From Biomaibacter acetigenes (GTDB lineage Bacteria; Bacillota; Thermosediminibacteria; Thermosediminibacterales; Tepidanaerobacteraceae), in the NCBI RefSeq assembly GCF_003691585.1, contig NZ_CP033169.1, positions 186,001 to 250,000 on the forward strand: a stretch of DNA of 64,000 nt, read 5' to 3'. Numbering within the stretch: the first letter of the stretch is position 1; the number at the start of each line of letters is the position of its first letter. Both the position numbers and the translations under genes were made by a program. The notes below the pieces were generated by a model that was given only the letters and a program-made list of their open reading frames with translations, did not search any database and was not told where the DNA came from. Positions 28,204-37,244 of this stretch are shown here, piece after piece.

Positions 28204-28535
28204 GTCACAACCTCCAATCCGGATATTAGATAGATAAAAACTTAACATAGACAATTTAAATTTTATTATAATACATTTTTAAAAATAAAGCCAGAAACCT
28301 TGTTAACTTTTTTTTAAACTTTTTGTGAACTTTATAAATAAGTTGTTATGTTCATTATTGACACGATATTATAACGATGATACGATTTACTCGTAGCAGG
28401 CAACCTTTCATACAGATAGAAACCGGCCTGGAGAAACTGGAAAGCATCACTGAAATTATAAGAAAATTAGGATAGACCCTGGGACTAAATGGGTATCCAT
28501 AGAGGAAAGTCAGTTTGAGGGAGGGAAAGGGGAAA
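28204..28535. other. Divergent intergenic region pckA / mtaD
   Basis: This 330-bp stretch holds an AT-rich part next to pckA and a good promoter towards mtaD (28358-28386). The ~145-nt mtaD leader contains an open stretch ending PFIQIETGLEKLESITEIIRKLG at 28475; its ATG overlaps the -10 box, so it is unlikely to be translated as such and may be a relic. I see no SAM riboswitch in this leader. Confidence 0.5.
28358..28386 (+). promoter_or_regulatory. Sigma-A-type promoter of the mtaD operon
   Basis: A perfect TTGACA at 28358-28363 is followed after 17 bp by TACGAT at 28381-28386, about 150 bp upstream of mtaD. Confidence 0.7.
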
Positions 28536-29825
28536 ATGAATATTTTAATTAAAAATGCCACACTTTTATCCATGGGTGATAAAGAGGAACCTGTCGAAAA
28601 CGTGGAGGTAGCCATTGAAAAGGATAAGATAAAGTATATAGGCGAAGTTCCGGAGGATTTTTACGCAGAAAAGGTCATAGATGCCAGAGAAAGCCTGGTA
28701 ATGCCGGGCCTTATAGATGGCCATACCCATATAGCCATGTCGCTTTTCAGGAATTATGCCGATGATCTACCCCTCATGGAGTGGCTCAAGACCAGGATCT
28801 GGCCTTTAGAAGAAAAGCTTACAGCGCAAGATGTATACTGGGGCTCTATGCTGGGCGTAGCAGAGCTCATAAGGTCGGGGGTAACCTGCTTTTCAGATAT
28901 GTATTTCTTCATGGAGGAAACAGCAAAGGCCGTGGAGGAAGCGGGCATCAGGGCGGTCCTTGCCAGAGGCCTGGTGGGCGGCGACAACGATGATGGCCGC
29001 AGGTTTGAAGAGACGAGAAAGCTTTATAAAAGCTGGCACAATGGTGCCGGGGGAAGGATAAAGGTCATGGTGGGCCCCCACGCCCCGTATACCTGTAGCC
29101 CCGGATATTTAAGAAAAGTAGTAGAACTGGCGAGGGAACTTAATGTGGGAATTCACATCCACATTGCAGAAAGCGCCGATGAAGTAGAAGAAAGTCTTAA
29201 AAATTACGGCAAATCTCCGGTAAGGCATATTTATGACCTGGGGTTATTTGATATACCCACGGTGGCAGCCCACTGTGTGCACCTTTCCGATGAAGATATA
29301 GAAATACTGGCTGAAAATAAAGTGAGTGTCGTAAACAACCCGACAAGCAACTTGAAACTTGCCAGCGGCTTTGCGCCGGTAGAGAAAATGATTAAAAAGG
29401 GCATCAATGTAGCACTGGGCACCGACGGTCCATCCAGCAATAACAACCTGAATATGTTTGAGGAGATAAATCTGGCGGCCATCATAAATAAGAGCGTAAA
29501 CCATGATGCCACTTCCATTCCCGCCATCACCGCCATTAAAATGGCCACGGTAAATGGAGCAAAGGCCCTGGGCCTGGAAAAAGAAATAGCATCCATAGAA
29601 GTCGGCAAAAAGGCGGACTTGATAATAATCGATACACAAAAACCGCATTTTTACCCGAGGCATAACATTATTTCCGCAGTGGCCTATTCGGCCCAGGCTT
29701 CCGATGTAAAGACGGTAATCGTGGATGGGAAAATTGTCATGGAAGATTACGAGATAAAAACTATTGATACTGAACGAATTATGTTCGAAACCGAAAAAGC
29801 TGCCAAGGACCTCATGAGGAGGTAA
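28536..29825 (+). CDS. mtaD: 5-methylthioadenosine/S-adenosylhomocysteine deaminase
   Basis: A 429-residue amidohydrolase. Metal ligands are visible: [18 protein letters not shown] (HxH, near residue 65), [32 protein letters not shown], and the catalytic Asp in [20 protein letters not shown]. This pattern marks the MtaD/SAH-deaminase branch, which deaminates methylthioadenosine to methylthioinosine and/or SAH to S-inosylhomocysteine. AAAGGGG precedes the ATG at 28536. It leads an operon with mtnA and mtnP, which points to methylthioadenosine breakdown as its main role. Confidence 0.9.
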   Translation: MNILIKNATLLSMGDKEEPVENVEVAIEKDKIKYIGEVPEDFYAEKVIDARESLVMPGLIDGHTHIAMSLFRNYADDLPLMEWLKTRIWPLEEKLTAQDVYWGSMLGVAELIRSGVTCFSDMYFFMEETAKAVEEAGIRAVLARGLVGGDNDDGRRFEETRKLYKSWHNGAGGRIKVMVGPHAPYTCSPGYLRKVVELARELNVGIHIHIAESADEVEESLKNYGKSPVRHIYDLGLFDIPTVAAHCVHLSDEDIEILAENKVSVVNNPTSNLKLASGFAPVEKMIKKGINVALGTDGPSSNNNLNMFEEINLAAIINKSVNHDATSIPAITAIKMATVNGAKALGLEKEIASIEVGKKADLIIIDTQKPHFYPRHNIISAVAYSAQASDVKTVIVDGKIVMEDYEIKTIDTERIMFETEKAAKDLMRR

Positions 29826-29904
29826 GAGGAAGTTTTTTACAGAAAAGATGCTTTGAAAGTTATATTTAAGATATTTCAATCCCAAATCAGAAAAGGGTGA
29901 TAGC

Positions 29905-30945
29905 ATGTCAAAGATAAAAACTATTGAATTTAAAGATGAAAAGCTATTTTTGCTCGACCAGAGAAAGCTTCCCACCGATTATGAATTTTTCGTTTGCGAA
30001 ACGTTCGAGGATGTAGATTTTGCCATAAAGGACATGGTGGTACGGGGAGCTCCGGCCATAGGAGCTGCTGCCGCTTACGGTGTGGTGCTGGCTGCCCGGC
30101 AATTTATGAAATACGATAAAGAAGATTTTATAAAAAGGATGTATGAAGCCTGCAATGTGCTATATAATTCCAGGCCCACCGCGGTTAACCTGATGTGGGC
30201 CATAAAAAGGATGAGAAAGGTTCTGGAGGAAAATAGGTCTCTGGAAACCGAGGAAATATATGAAAAGCTAAGAGAGGAAGCAGACAGCATTTTTAAAGAA
30301 GATCTTTCCACAAACAAAAAGATAGCAGAGTTTGGGAACAGCATAGTCCCTCAAAAGGCCATCATACTCACTCACTGCAATACCGGGGCTCTGGCTACTA
30401 CGGGCTACGGGACAGCCCTGGGGGTCATAAGAGAAGCCTTTTACTCCGGCAAGGATATATTTGTTTATGCGGATGAGACCAGACCCAGGTTACAGGGCGC
30501 AAGGCTTACAGCCTGGGAGCTTGCGCAGGAAGGCATACCCTCAAAGCTTATAGCGGATAGTGTGGCTGCCACTTTAATCAGGGACGGAAAGATTGACCTT
30601 ATCCTGGTAGGTGCCGATAGAATCGCATCCAACGGCGATACGGCCAACAAGATAGGTACTTTCATGTTATCGGTGATAGCAAAAGTCTACGGCGTGCCCT
30701 TTTATATAGTGGCCCCCACAACCACCATAGACTTTGACATAGAGTCGGGCAAAGAGATAAAAATAGAAGAAAGAAGCGCCGAAGAGGTCACACACATATC
30801 GGGCGTGAGAATAGCCCCGGAAGGGATAGATGTATATAATCCGGCCTTTGATGTCACGCCGGGCGAAAATATAACCGGTATTATAACGGAAAAGGGTATC
30901 GTGAAAAAACCGTTTAAGGAAAATATTCTTAAATTGAGGGAATAA
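29905..30945 (+). CDS. mtnA: S-methyl-5-thioribose-1-phosphate isomerase
   Basis: A 346-residue member of the eIF2B-related sugar-phosphate isomerases. Diagnostic stretches are DMVVRGAPAIGAAAAYGVVLAA, NSRPTAVNLMWAIKRM, ILTHCNTGALATTGYGTALG (catalytic Cys), VYADETRPRLQGARLTAWEL and LVGADRIASNGDTANKIGT (catalytic Asp). It converts methylthioribose-1-phosphate to methylthioribulose-1-phosphate. AAAGGGTGA precedes the start. It follows mtaD by 79 bp and precedes mtnP by 16 bp. Confidence 0.95.
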   Translation: MSKIKTIEFKDEKLFLLDQRKLPTDYEFFVCETFEDVDFAIKDMVVRGAPAIGAAAAYGVVLAARQFMKYDKEDFIKRMYEACNVLYNSRPTAVNLMWAIKRMRKVLEENRSLETEEIYEKLREEADSIFKEDLSTNKKIAEFGNSIVPQKAIILTHCNTGALATTGYGTALGVIREAFYSGKDIFVYADETRPRLQGARLTAWELAQEGIPSKLIADSVAATLIRDGKIDLILVGADRIASNGDTANKIGTFMLSVIAKVYGVPFYIVAPTTTIDFDIESGKEIKIEERSAEEVTHISGVRIAPEGIDVYNPAFDVTPGENITGIITEKGIVKKPFKENILKLRE

Positions 30946-30961
30946 AAGGAAGGCGGTGTTT

Positions 30962-31732
30962 ATGGAAGGAGCCATCATTGGCGGGACGGGAGTATATAGC
31001 TTGAGTCAAGAATATCGCCATGAAATTGTAAATACGCGCTACGGTGCGGTGGAAGTGGATATCGTAAAGGTTGGCCATAAAGAAGTGGCTTTTCTCGCAA
31101 GGCATGGCAGGGGCCACTCCGTGCCCCCCCATCTCATAAATTACAGGGCAAATATGAAAGCGCTCCAGGAGCTGGGAGTAAAATATGTGTATGCCACGGT
31201 GGCAGTGGGCTCCTGTAATGAAAATTTTACTCCCGGGGATATAGTGGTCATCAAAGATTTTATTGATTTCACAAAGGCAAGGCCAATGACTTTTTATGAG
31301 GGAGGGGAAGAAGGCGTAGTCCACGTTGATATGAGCGACCCTTATTGTAAAAACCTAAGAAAAATATTTTATGATATGGCAAAGCAGGATGCCATAGATG
31401 TAAAAGGTGACGCCGTTTATGTCTGTACTGAAGGACCCAGATTTGAAACACTTCATGAAGTAAAAATATACAGACAGTTAGGTGGTGATGTCATAGGCAT
31501 GACCAATGTGCCTGAGGTCGTGCTGGCAAAGGAACTGGGCATGTGTTATGCAGCAGTGGGGATTATAACAAATTGGTGTACAGGTGTAAAAGGCGAAGGG
31601 ATCGCATTGCACGATATCGAAGGGGTACTTTCGCAAAGCAAGGAAAAAGTGACCGGAGCCTTTATTAAGTCGCTTGCTGGGGATTTAAGCCAGGAAAATT
31701 GTTCGTGTGCAAGAGCTCTTATCAAGTTATGA
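30962..31732 (+). CDS. mtnP: Methylthioadenosine/methylthioinosine phosphorylase family
   Basis: A 256-residue purine nucleoside phosphorylase-type enzyme starting MEGAIIGGTGVYSL. Family residues include ARHGRGHSVPPHLINYRANMKALQELGV, VAVGSCNENFTPGDIVVIKDFIDF, CTEGPRFETLHEVKIYRQLGGDVIGMTNVPEV and AVGIITNWCTG. With mtaD upstream, the true substrate may be methylthioinosine rather than methylthioadenosine, giving methylthioribose-1-phosphate for MtnA. The ATG at 30962 follows AAGGAAGGCGG. A large palindromic repeat lies 9 bp beyond its stop. Confidence 0.9.
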   Translation: MEGAIIGGTGVYSLSQEYRHEIVNTRYGAVEVDIVKVGHKEVAFLARHGRGHSVPPHLINYRANMKALQELGVKYVYATVAVGSCNENFTPGDIVVIKDFIDFTKARPMTFYEGGEEGVVHVDMSDPYCKNLRKIFYDMAKQDAIDVKGDAVYVCTEGPRFETLHEVKIYRQLGGDVIGMTNVPEVVLAKELGMCYAAVGIITNWCTGVKGEGIALHDIEGVLSQSKEKVTGAFIKSLAGDLSQENCSCARALIKL

Positions 31733-31741
31733 GGGTGAGTC

Positions 31742-31789
31742 AGGGGACGGTTCTTTGACTCATCTTGATGAGTCAAAGAACCGTCCCCT
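31742..31789. repeat. Perfect palindromic dispersed repeat, 23-bp arms
   Basis: AGGGGACGGTTCTTTGACTC plus ATC, a 2-base centre, and the exact reverse complement. This is the best-preserved copy of a family also seen at 32994 and 51012, and in degenerate form at 21344 and 9333. It lies between mtnP and the gamma-lyase gene and would form a very stable hairpin in the operon transcript. Confidence 0.95.
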
Positions 31790-31813
31790 AATATTGATTA
31801 GGGAGGCCGTAAA

Positions 31814-33001
31814 TTGGAGATAGATAAAAAATTTGGGTTTGACACCATGTCCATCCATGCCGGAAGCGAAGGCAAAAATCCGGAAAACGCATTGAATCCG
31901 CCCATCTTTCAGACCTCCACGTTCACCTTCGACAGCATAGAACAGGTGGAAAAGGCCATGTCCTTTGAGAGTGACGACTATGTTTACACAAGAGGTAACA
32001 ATCCCACCCTGAAGCTGTTTGAAAACAGGATGGCCGCCCTGGAAGGCGGCAATGCGGCGGTGGCTTTCGCCTCGGGTATGGCTGCCATATCTTCAACTCT
32101 TTTTTCTTTTCTAAAGCCTGGAGACAACCTGGTGGCCAACAATTGCCTTTACGGTTCCACTTATACCGTCATAACCAGGTTGTTGCCGGAATACAAAGTA
32201 GAATGCAGGATAGTAGATATGACCGACATGGAGAGATTGGAGGCAACTATCGATAAAAATACAAGAGTCATATATTTTGAGACTCCATCTAATCCCAGCC
32301 TTAAAATTATTGACATAAAAAAGGTAGTGGAATTAGCCAGAACAAAAGGGGTAAAGGTGGTGGTCGACAATACCTTTGCCACCCCCTATTTTCAAAGGCC
32401 GCTGACCATGGGAGTGGATGTGGTGGTCCACAGCGCCACAAAATACATATCAGGGCATGGAGATGTGGTGGGAGGGGTGGCGGTTTCGAAAGATGCGGCC
32501 TACATCCACAGGCTGAAATTTGACTATATGTGTGAACTCGGGGGAGTCATGAGCCCCTTCAATGCATGGTTGCTGCTCAGGGGATTAAAGACCCTGGGCG
32601 TCAGGATGAGGCAGCATGAGAAAAATGCCTTTGAGCTGGCAAGATTTCTAGAAGGGCATCCCAAAGTAAAAAGCGTTTTTTATCCGGGGCTTGAAAGTTT
32701 CAAGGGGCACGAGACCGCAAAAAGTCAGATGAACGGCTTTGGAGCAATGCTGAGTTTTGAAGTGGACGGAGGCCTTGAAAAAGCTAAAAAAGTGGTGAAT
32801 AATGTTAAGCTGATAAAGCTTGCGGTAAGCCTGGGGGACTGCGAGACTCTTATAGAGCTACCGGCAGCCATGACACACCTGGGCTACCCAAGGGAGAAAC
32901 TTTCGGAATTTGATTTGACAGAGAGCATGATAAGGTTATCAGTAGGCCTTGAGAATGTTGAGGACCTCATGGAAGACCTCGACAGCGCAATCAGGGAATG
33001 A
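31814..33001 (+). CDS. Methionine gamma-lyase / cystathionine gamma-synthase-type PLP enzyme
   Basis: A 395-residue Cys/Met-metabolism PLP enzyme. Key features are DYVYTRGNNPTLKLFENRMAALEGG, AVAFASGMAAISSTLFSFL, YFETPSNPSLKIIDI, VVDNTFATPYFQRPL, HSATKYISGHGDVVGG (PLP Lys in SATKY) and IRLSVGLENVEDLMEDL. The SHGHxD-type stretch and position behind methylthioadenosine genes favour a gamma-lyase acting on methionine or homocysteine, but cystathionine gamma-synthase cannot be excluded from sequence. The TTG start at 31814 follows AGGGAGG. Its last codons and stop lie inside a palindromic repeat, so the C-terminus was shaped by that insertion. Confidence 0.85.
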   Translation: MEIDKKFGFDTMSIHAGSEGKNPENALNPPIFQTSTFTFDSIEQVEKAMSFESDDYVYTRGNNPTLKLFENRMAALEGGNAAVAFASGMAAISSTLFSFLKPGDNLVANNCLYGSTYTVITRLLPEYKVECRIVDMTDMERLEATIDKNTRVIYFETPSNPSLKIIDIKKVVELARTKGVKVVVDNTFATPYFQRPLTMGVDVVVHSATKYISGHGDVVGGVAVSKDAAYIHRLKFDYMCELGGVMSPFNAWLLLRGLKTLGVRMRQHEKNAFELARFLEGHPKVKSVFYPGLESFKGHETAKSQMNGFGAMLSFEVDGGLEKAKKVVNNVKLIKLAVSLGDCETLIELPAAMTHLGYPREKLSEFDLTESMIRLSVGLENVEDLMEDLDSAIRE

Positions 33002-33051
33002 GTCAAAGAACCGTCCCCTGACTCATGACTCATGACTCGTGACTCATTCCC
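32994..33051. repeat. Palindromic repeat with tandem TGACTCA units, supplies a stop codon
   Basis: GGGAATGAGTCA at 32994-33005 and its reverse complement at 33040-33051 enclose the AAAGAACCGTCCCC core and four near-tandem TGACTCA units. The TGA in the left arm is the stop codon of the gamma-lyase gene. Confidence 0.85.
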
Positions 33052-33126
33052 GAAAATAAAATATTGATGCCGGTCTTTGAATAGAATATAATAAATGGCA
33101 GAGCTTGAAAAAGAAAGGCGGATAAC

Positions 33127-34734
33127 TTGTTGACCGACAAAAAAAATTCTTTTTTAAAAGGTGCATTGATTTTAACCCTGGCCGGGTTTGTGGTGAAAAT
33201 ACTGGGGGCGGTCTACAGGATTCCTCTGGCATTGATGATAAAGGATGAGGGCATGGGCCTCTATCAGATGGCCTATCCCATATATGTCACCCTTCTTTCT
33301 ATTTCCACCGCGGGACTTCCCACCGCCATTTCCAAGATGGTAGCCGAGGATGTAGCCGTAGGGCGCTATAAAAATGCCTACAGGATCTTCAGAGTTTCAG
33401 TGGTGGTGCTTTCTTCAGTGGGCCTTTTTTTAACCCTGGTGTTAATAGCCGGGGCCGAAACTCTTTCGGTAAGGATTCTGGGCAATCCCAAGGCCCTTTA
33501 TCCTATCATCAGCATAGCTCCGGCCATTTTCTTCGTTTCCATCATGTCCAGCTTCCGGGGGTTTTTCCAGGGGCTGCAGGATATGACTCCATCGGCCGTA
33601 TCCCAGGTGGTGGAGCAGTTAGGCAGAGTCATAGCGGTTTTTGTACTGGCCACATGGCTTCTCCCTCGCGGAGTGGAATATGCGGCTGCTGGCGCTGCCT
33701 TCGGCCCGGTGGTAGGAGCCCTGGCGGGCCTGGGTATACTTCTGGTTGTTTATATTAAAAGAAAAAACGATATTTTAATTAACCTCCGCAGGGATACTAC
33801 GAGAATACTGGAAAATCCATTCCACATAATATACCGGCTTTTTGCCTTTGCCATCCCCATAACCCTGGGAGGCCTCATCATCCCCATCATGAACCTGGCC
33901 GATGCCGCCATAGTAAACAGGCGGCTACAGTTTGCCGGGTTTACCGTGAAAAGGGCCACTGAATTATACGGCCAGCTTACCGGAATGGCGGCTCCGCTCA
34001 TAAATCTTCCGGCCATTGTTACCATAGCCCTTTCCGCCAGCCTGGTGCCTGCCATATCCGAGGCCATGGCTTTGAAAAACATGCGCCTGGCGGCTTTAAG
34101 GGCTGAGACCGGAGTGAGGATAAGCATAATCTTCGGGCTTCCGGCAGCCGTGGGCATGTTCGTGCTGGCAGAGCCCATATCTATTTTATTGTACAGAAAC
34201 CCCGATGCTGGGATTCCGCTGGCGGTGCTGGCCTGGGGCGTTATTTTCCTTTCATTGAACCAGACCACCACCGGTATCCTGCAGGGCGTGGGCAAGACCC
34301 TTATCCCCGTCAGAAACCTCATGATAGGGGCTTTTGCCAAGGTTATAATAAATTATGTACTCACTGGCATTCCGTTTATAAACATAAAAGGTGCGGCTCT
34401 AGGGTCGGTGGTGGGCTACATTATTTCATCCCTTTTAAATTTCGGAGCAGTCGTCAGGTGGACCGGCCTTGCCATCGATTTAAATTACATGATAATAAAA
34501 CCGGTTATGGCAACAATATTAATGGGCTCATTCGTATTTTTTGCCCACGGCGAGTTCATGAGCCTGGGATTTGGCCAGAACATGGCGACTCTCTTTGCTG
34601 TAACTTCAGGGGCTATTATTTATTTGTTCTTTTTGATTGTCATAGGCGGAGTGAGAAGGGATGATATGGAGATGCTTCCCGGCGGCAGGCGTATTATCAC
34701 GATTTTAAACAAATTTGGAGTTTTCAGGAGGTAA
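33127..34734 (+). CDS. SpoVB-like MOP-family flippase
   Basis: A 535-residue polytopic protein with 12-14 predicted membrane segments, of the MOP/MATE polysaccharide-transporter group. The N-terminus, FLKGALILTLAGFVVKILGAVYRIPLALMIKDEGMGLYQMAYPIY, with GLPTAISKMVAE and SIMSSFRGFFQGLQDMTPSAVSQVVEQ is typical of SpoVB/YabM proteins, which are proposed to flip lipid-linked precursors in cortex or wall synthesis. Position before mazG corresponds to Bacillus yabM. The TTG at 33127 follows AAAGGCGG. The AGGAGG near its 3' end serves as the ribosome site of mazG, so the two are coupled. Confidence 0.88.
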   Translation: MLTDKKNSFLKGALILTLAGFVVKILGAVYRIPLALMIKDEGMGLYQMAYPIYVTLLSISTAGLPTAISKMVAEDVAVGRYKNAYRIFRVSVVVLSSVGLFLTLVLIAGAETLSVRILGNPKALYPIISIAPAIFFVSIMSSFRGFFQGLQDMTPSAVSQVVEQLGRVIAVFVLATWLLPRGVEYAAAGAAFGPVVGALAGLGILLVVYIKRKNDILINLRRDTTRILENPFHIIYRLFAFAIPITLGGLIIPIMNLADAAIVNRRLQFAGFTVKRATELYGQLTGMAAPLINLPAIVTIALSASLVPAISEAMALKNMRLAALRAETGVRISIIFGLPAAVGMFVLAEPISILLYRNPDAGIPLAVLAWGVIFLSLNQTTTGILQGVGKTLIPVRNLMIGAFAKVIINYVLTGIPFINIKGAALGSVVGYIISSLLNFGAVVRWTGLAIDLNYMIIKPVMATILMGSFVFFAHGEFMSLGFGQNMATLFAVTSGAIIYLFFLIVIGGVRRDDMEMLPGGRRIITILNKFGVFRR

Positions 34735-34739
34735 ATGCA

Positions 34740-35528
34740 ATGGCAAGATTCAACATGCAGGACCTTATAGATATCATGGCCAAATTGAGGGGAGAGAACG
34801 GCTGTCCCTGGGATAAGGCCCAGACCCATGAATCTCTGAAACCTTATGTGATTGAGGAAGCCTATGAGGTAATCGATGCCATTGATAGAAACGATAAAGA
34901 AGACTTCATAGAAGAACTGGGTGACCTCCTTCTTCAGATCGTGTTTCACTGCCGACTGGCCCAGGAGCGGGGGGATTTCGATATGGGGGATGTGATAGAC
35001 GGAATATGTGAGAAGATGATCCGCAGGCATCCCCATATTTTTGGCGATGTGAAGGTGGAAAACGCCGACGAGGTATTGAAAAATTGGGAGGACATAAAGC
35101 GGGAGGAAAAGGATGTAAAGACCCAGGCTCAGGGCATGGAAAGCTTGCCCGCAACTCTACCCGCCTTGATGCTCGCCTTCAAGGTCCAGGAAAAGGCGGC
35201 CCGGGTGGGATTTGACTGGGATGATGTGAAAGATGCCATGGATAAGGTCGCCGAGGAAATGGACGAGTTAAAGGAGGTATATAAAGGTAAAAATGGTGAT
35301 AAAATAAGAGAAGAAATGGGAGACCTGCTGTTTGCCGCCGTGAATGTGGCAAGATTTCTTGAGGTCAATCCCGAGCTAGCCCTCAGGGATGCTACCAAAA
35401 AATTCATACGCAGATTTAATTATGTCGAACAAGCTGCGGCAAAATCTGACAGAAATTTACAGGAAATGACCCTGGAGGAAATGGATCATTTATGGCAAGA
35501 AGGGAAAAAATATGAAAAAAAGTTTTAA
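34740..35528 (+). CDS. mazG: Nucleoside triphosphate pyrophosphohydrolase MazG
   Basis: A 262-residue two-domain MazG protein. The first all-alpha NTP-PPase domain (residues 1-120) carries CPWDKAQTHESLKPYVIEEAYEVIDAI and EELGDLLLQIVFHCRLA with the EExxE...ExxD metal site; the second (about 150-262) repeats the pattern, KVAEEMDELKEVY and REEMGDLLFAAVNVARFL. Such enzymes hydrolyse aberrant or excess NTPs. Bacillus YabN carries an extra N-terminal methylase domain, absent here. The start lies 7 bp after AGGAGG, 5 bp beyond the flippase stop. Confidence 0.93.
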   Translation: MARFNMQDLIDIMAKLRGENGCPWDKAQTHESLKPYVIEEAYEVIDAIDRNDKEDFIEELGDLLLQIVFHCRLAQERGDFDMGDVIDGICEKMIRRHPHIFGDVKVENADEVLKNWEDIKREEKDVKTQAQGMESLPATLPALMLAFKVQEKAARVGFDWDDVKDAMDKVAEEMDELKEVYKGKNGDKIREEMGDLLFAAVNVARFLEVNPELALRDATKKFIRRFNYVEQAAAKSDRNLQEMTLEEMDHLWQEGKKYEKKF

Positions 35529-35606
35529 TTTTCCTCTGTACAAGAAGGATTTTCGGATTTTATGGAGAATAGTCTTATAGTAAATTTCATCAAGGAGGGA
35601 AATTTA

Positions 35607-35883
35607 GTGAACAAAGCAGATCTAATATCCATTATGGCTGAAAAAAGCGGTTTTGACCAAAAAAGACTCCGAAAAAGCATTGAATGCTTTTGTCGAAGCA
35701 GTTGAGGAAGCTCTCGCAAAGAGGGACAAGGTTCAGCTGGTAGGCTTCGGCACTTTTGAGGTCAGAGAGAGAAGTGCAAGAAAAGGCCGCAACCCGCAGA
35801 CAGGTGAGGAAATCGACATTCCTGCCGCCAGTATGCCGGCTTTTAAAGCAGGAAAAGCCTTAAAAGATAGCATTAACAAGTAA
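35607..35883 (+). CDS. hup: HU-family DNA-binding protein (frameshifted)
   Basis: The gene starts with GTG at 35607 behind AAGGAGGG and reads [15 protein letters not shown], then loses the frame at the T run 35651-35654; one base away it resumes as [76 protein letters not shown]. Joined by removing one T, this is a normal 91-residue HU protein with the [21 protein letters not shown] arm that wraps DNA. Because HU is important and otherwise intact, a sequencing error is the likelier explanation. Position after mazG matches the conserved cluster. Confidence 0.9.
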
Positions 35884-35903
35884 AAATTTTGTAGATTTTT
35901 GGG

Positions 35904-35928
35904 ACAGGTCTGTAAGACCTGTTTTTTT
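35904..35928 (+). terminator. Terminator after hup
   Basis: ACAGGTC and GACCTGT form a 7-bp stem with a 5-base loop followed by a T run. Confidence 0.88.
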
Positions 35929-36051
35929 ATGCCCGGAATTATTTGTTCGAGAGTATCCAATAATAAAGATAGGCAACTGTTCACCGACTGAGTTGCGCCA
36001 TAAACTGGATGGCGAACAGTTACAAAATAGAGACGAAAAAGGAAGGTGTAC

Positions 36052-37029
36052 ATGGTGAAAAAGCGGTGGATTGCTTTGGTATTGATTTTAGTGTTAGCAA
36101 TGTCTATGACTGCTGGATGCTCCCGGCTTCGGGGAAGACCAGCAAGAAAACCCGCCCTGCCAAAAATACCCGATAAAATAAACAGGAGAGCGGGTGTGGA
36201 ACCCAGGCTTAGGGTATATGATATACAGACAAAGACCACAAAGGAGATGAATCTGGAGGATTATGTGGCCGGGGTGGTGGCCGGAGAGATGGAAAACTAT
36301 TGGCCTGTGGAAGCACTGGCAGCCCAGGCTATCCTGGCGCGGACTTACGTTCTGGAATTTATTGAAGACAAGGGTGGGTCCAAATACAGCAATGCTGATA
36401 TTTCCACCGATTTCGAAGAAGCCCAGGCCTGGAATCCCGGCAATATTAACGAAAACATCAAAAAAGCCGTATCCATGACTAGAGGTAAGGTGGTGACTTA
36501 CCAGGGTAAATATATCAAGGCATGGTTTCATTCCCATGCCGGAGGGATAACGGCCACAGCCAAGGAAGGCCTGAATTTCAAGGAAGCCGAACCACCTTAC
36601 ATTCAGGTGGTAAAATCCCCCGATACCAATGCCGGACCCGCCGGCAAAAGGACCTGGTCTGCTACTTTTACGAAAAGTGAACTTGCTTCCATGATAAAGA
36701 GCAAGATGGGGCAGGATACAGGACCCATAGACAGTGTCAGCATAGCTGCAAGAGGTCCTTCGGGCAGGGCAACTCAGATAAAAATAGGCAATGCCACGAT
36801 GAATGCTCCGGACCTTAGAATCGCCCTGGGAAGCATGAAGATGCGGTCTACCCTGCTCACCAGCCTCCGTATAGAAGGAGATAAAGTGGTCATGGTCGGA
36901 AAAGGCTTCGGCCACGGTGTAGGCCTTTCCCAGTGGGGGGCCAATGTCATGGCCAAACAGGGCAAATCTCCGGAGGATATTATACGGTATTACTTTAAAA
37001 ATGTGGATGTAGTGAAGCTGTGGAAATAG
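36052..37029 (+). CDS. SpoIID/LytB-domain lipoprotein
   Basis: A 325-residue exported protein. The signal segment WIALVLILVLAMSMTAGC ends in a lipobox-like TAGC. The SpoIID/LytB domain follows: MNLEDYVAGVVAGEMENYWPVEALAAQAILARTYVLEFIE (catalytic Glu in AGEM), AWFHSHAGGITATAKE, and the C-terminal GFGHGVGLSQWGANVMAKQG signature. In SpoIID this fold is a lytic transglycosylase that trims denuded glycan strands at engulfment; paralogues such as this one occur in vegetative or sporulating cells. The ATG at 36052 follows AAAGGAAGG. It starts the accessory block between hup and yabP. Confidence 0.9.
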   Translation: MVKKRWIALVLILVLAMSMTAGCSRLRGRPARKPALPKIPDKINRRAGVEPRLRVYDIQTKTTKEMNLEDYVAGVVAGEMENYWPVEALAAQAILARTYVLEFIEDKGGSKYSNADISTDFEEAQAWNPGNINENIKKAVSMTRGKVVTYQGKYIKAWFHSHAGGITATAKEGLNFKEAEPPYIQVVKSPDTNAGPAGKRTWSATFTKSELASMIKSKMGQDTGPIDSVSIAARGPSGRATQIKIGNATMNAPDLRIALGSMKMRSTLLTSLRIEGDKVVMVGKGFGHGVGLSQWGANVMAKQGKSPEDIIRYYFKNVDVVKLWK

Positions 37030-37091
37030 TTTGTTCTGCACATATAATAACTTCCTGGCTTTAAATGTTAGGTCTATCTAATAGGTCGAAA

Positions 37092-37129
37092 GGATGAGTG
37101 AAGGGTTTTTAAAACTCATCCCCTTTTTT
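37092..37129 (+). terminator. Terminator after the SpoIID-like gene
   Basis: GGATGAGT and ACTCATCC form an 8-bp stem, followed by CCTTTTTTG. Confidence 0.75.
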
Positions 37130-37139
37130 GTTTAATTTT

Positions 37140-37210
37140 AAAAGATATTAGATAAAATATTAATGCAACAATTTATTCAAATTGTTGCATTTACTTATAA
37201 GAATATCTTT
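37140..37210. repeat. Nested inverted repeat, AT-rich
   Basis: An inner perfect 13-bp inverted repeat, AATGCAACAATTT with its complement around ATTC (37163-37192), is enclosed by an outer pair AAAGATATT (37140) and AATATCTTT (to 37210). It lies between a terminator and the promoter of the structured RNA and could be an operator, a recombination remnant or a transcription barrier. Confidence 0.7.
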
Positions 37211-37234
37211 ATTTTATTTAAATTGTTATTTTAG

Positions 37235-37240
37235 TATAAA
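37235..37240 (+). promoter_or_regulatory. Likely -10 box for the structured RNA
   Basis: TATAAA at 37235-37240 sits 5-7 bp before the first paired base of the RNA at 37245, the expected distance to a start site. The -35 region (TTTTAT around 37212) is weak. Confidence 0.5.
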
Positions 37241-37244
37241 GATT

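Noticed and set aside
28502-28514. GAGGAAAGTC in the mtaD leader, similar to the conserved start of RNase P RNA
   Set aside because: The sequence does not continue as RNase P RNA and the later conserved core is absent.
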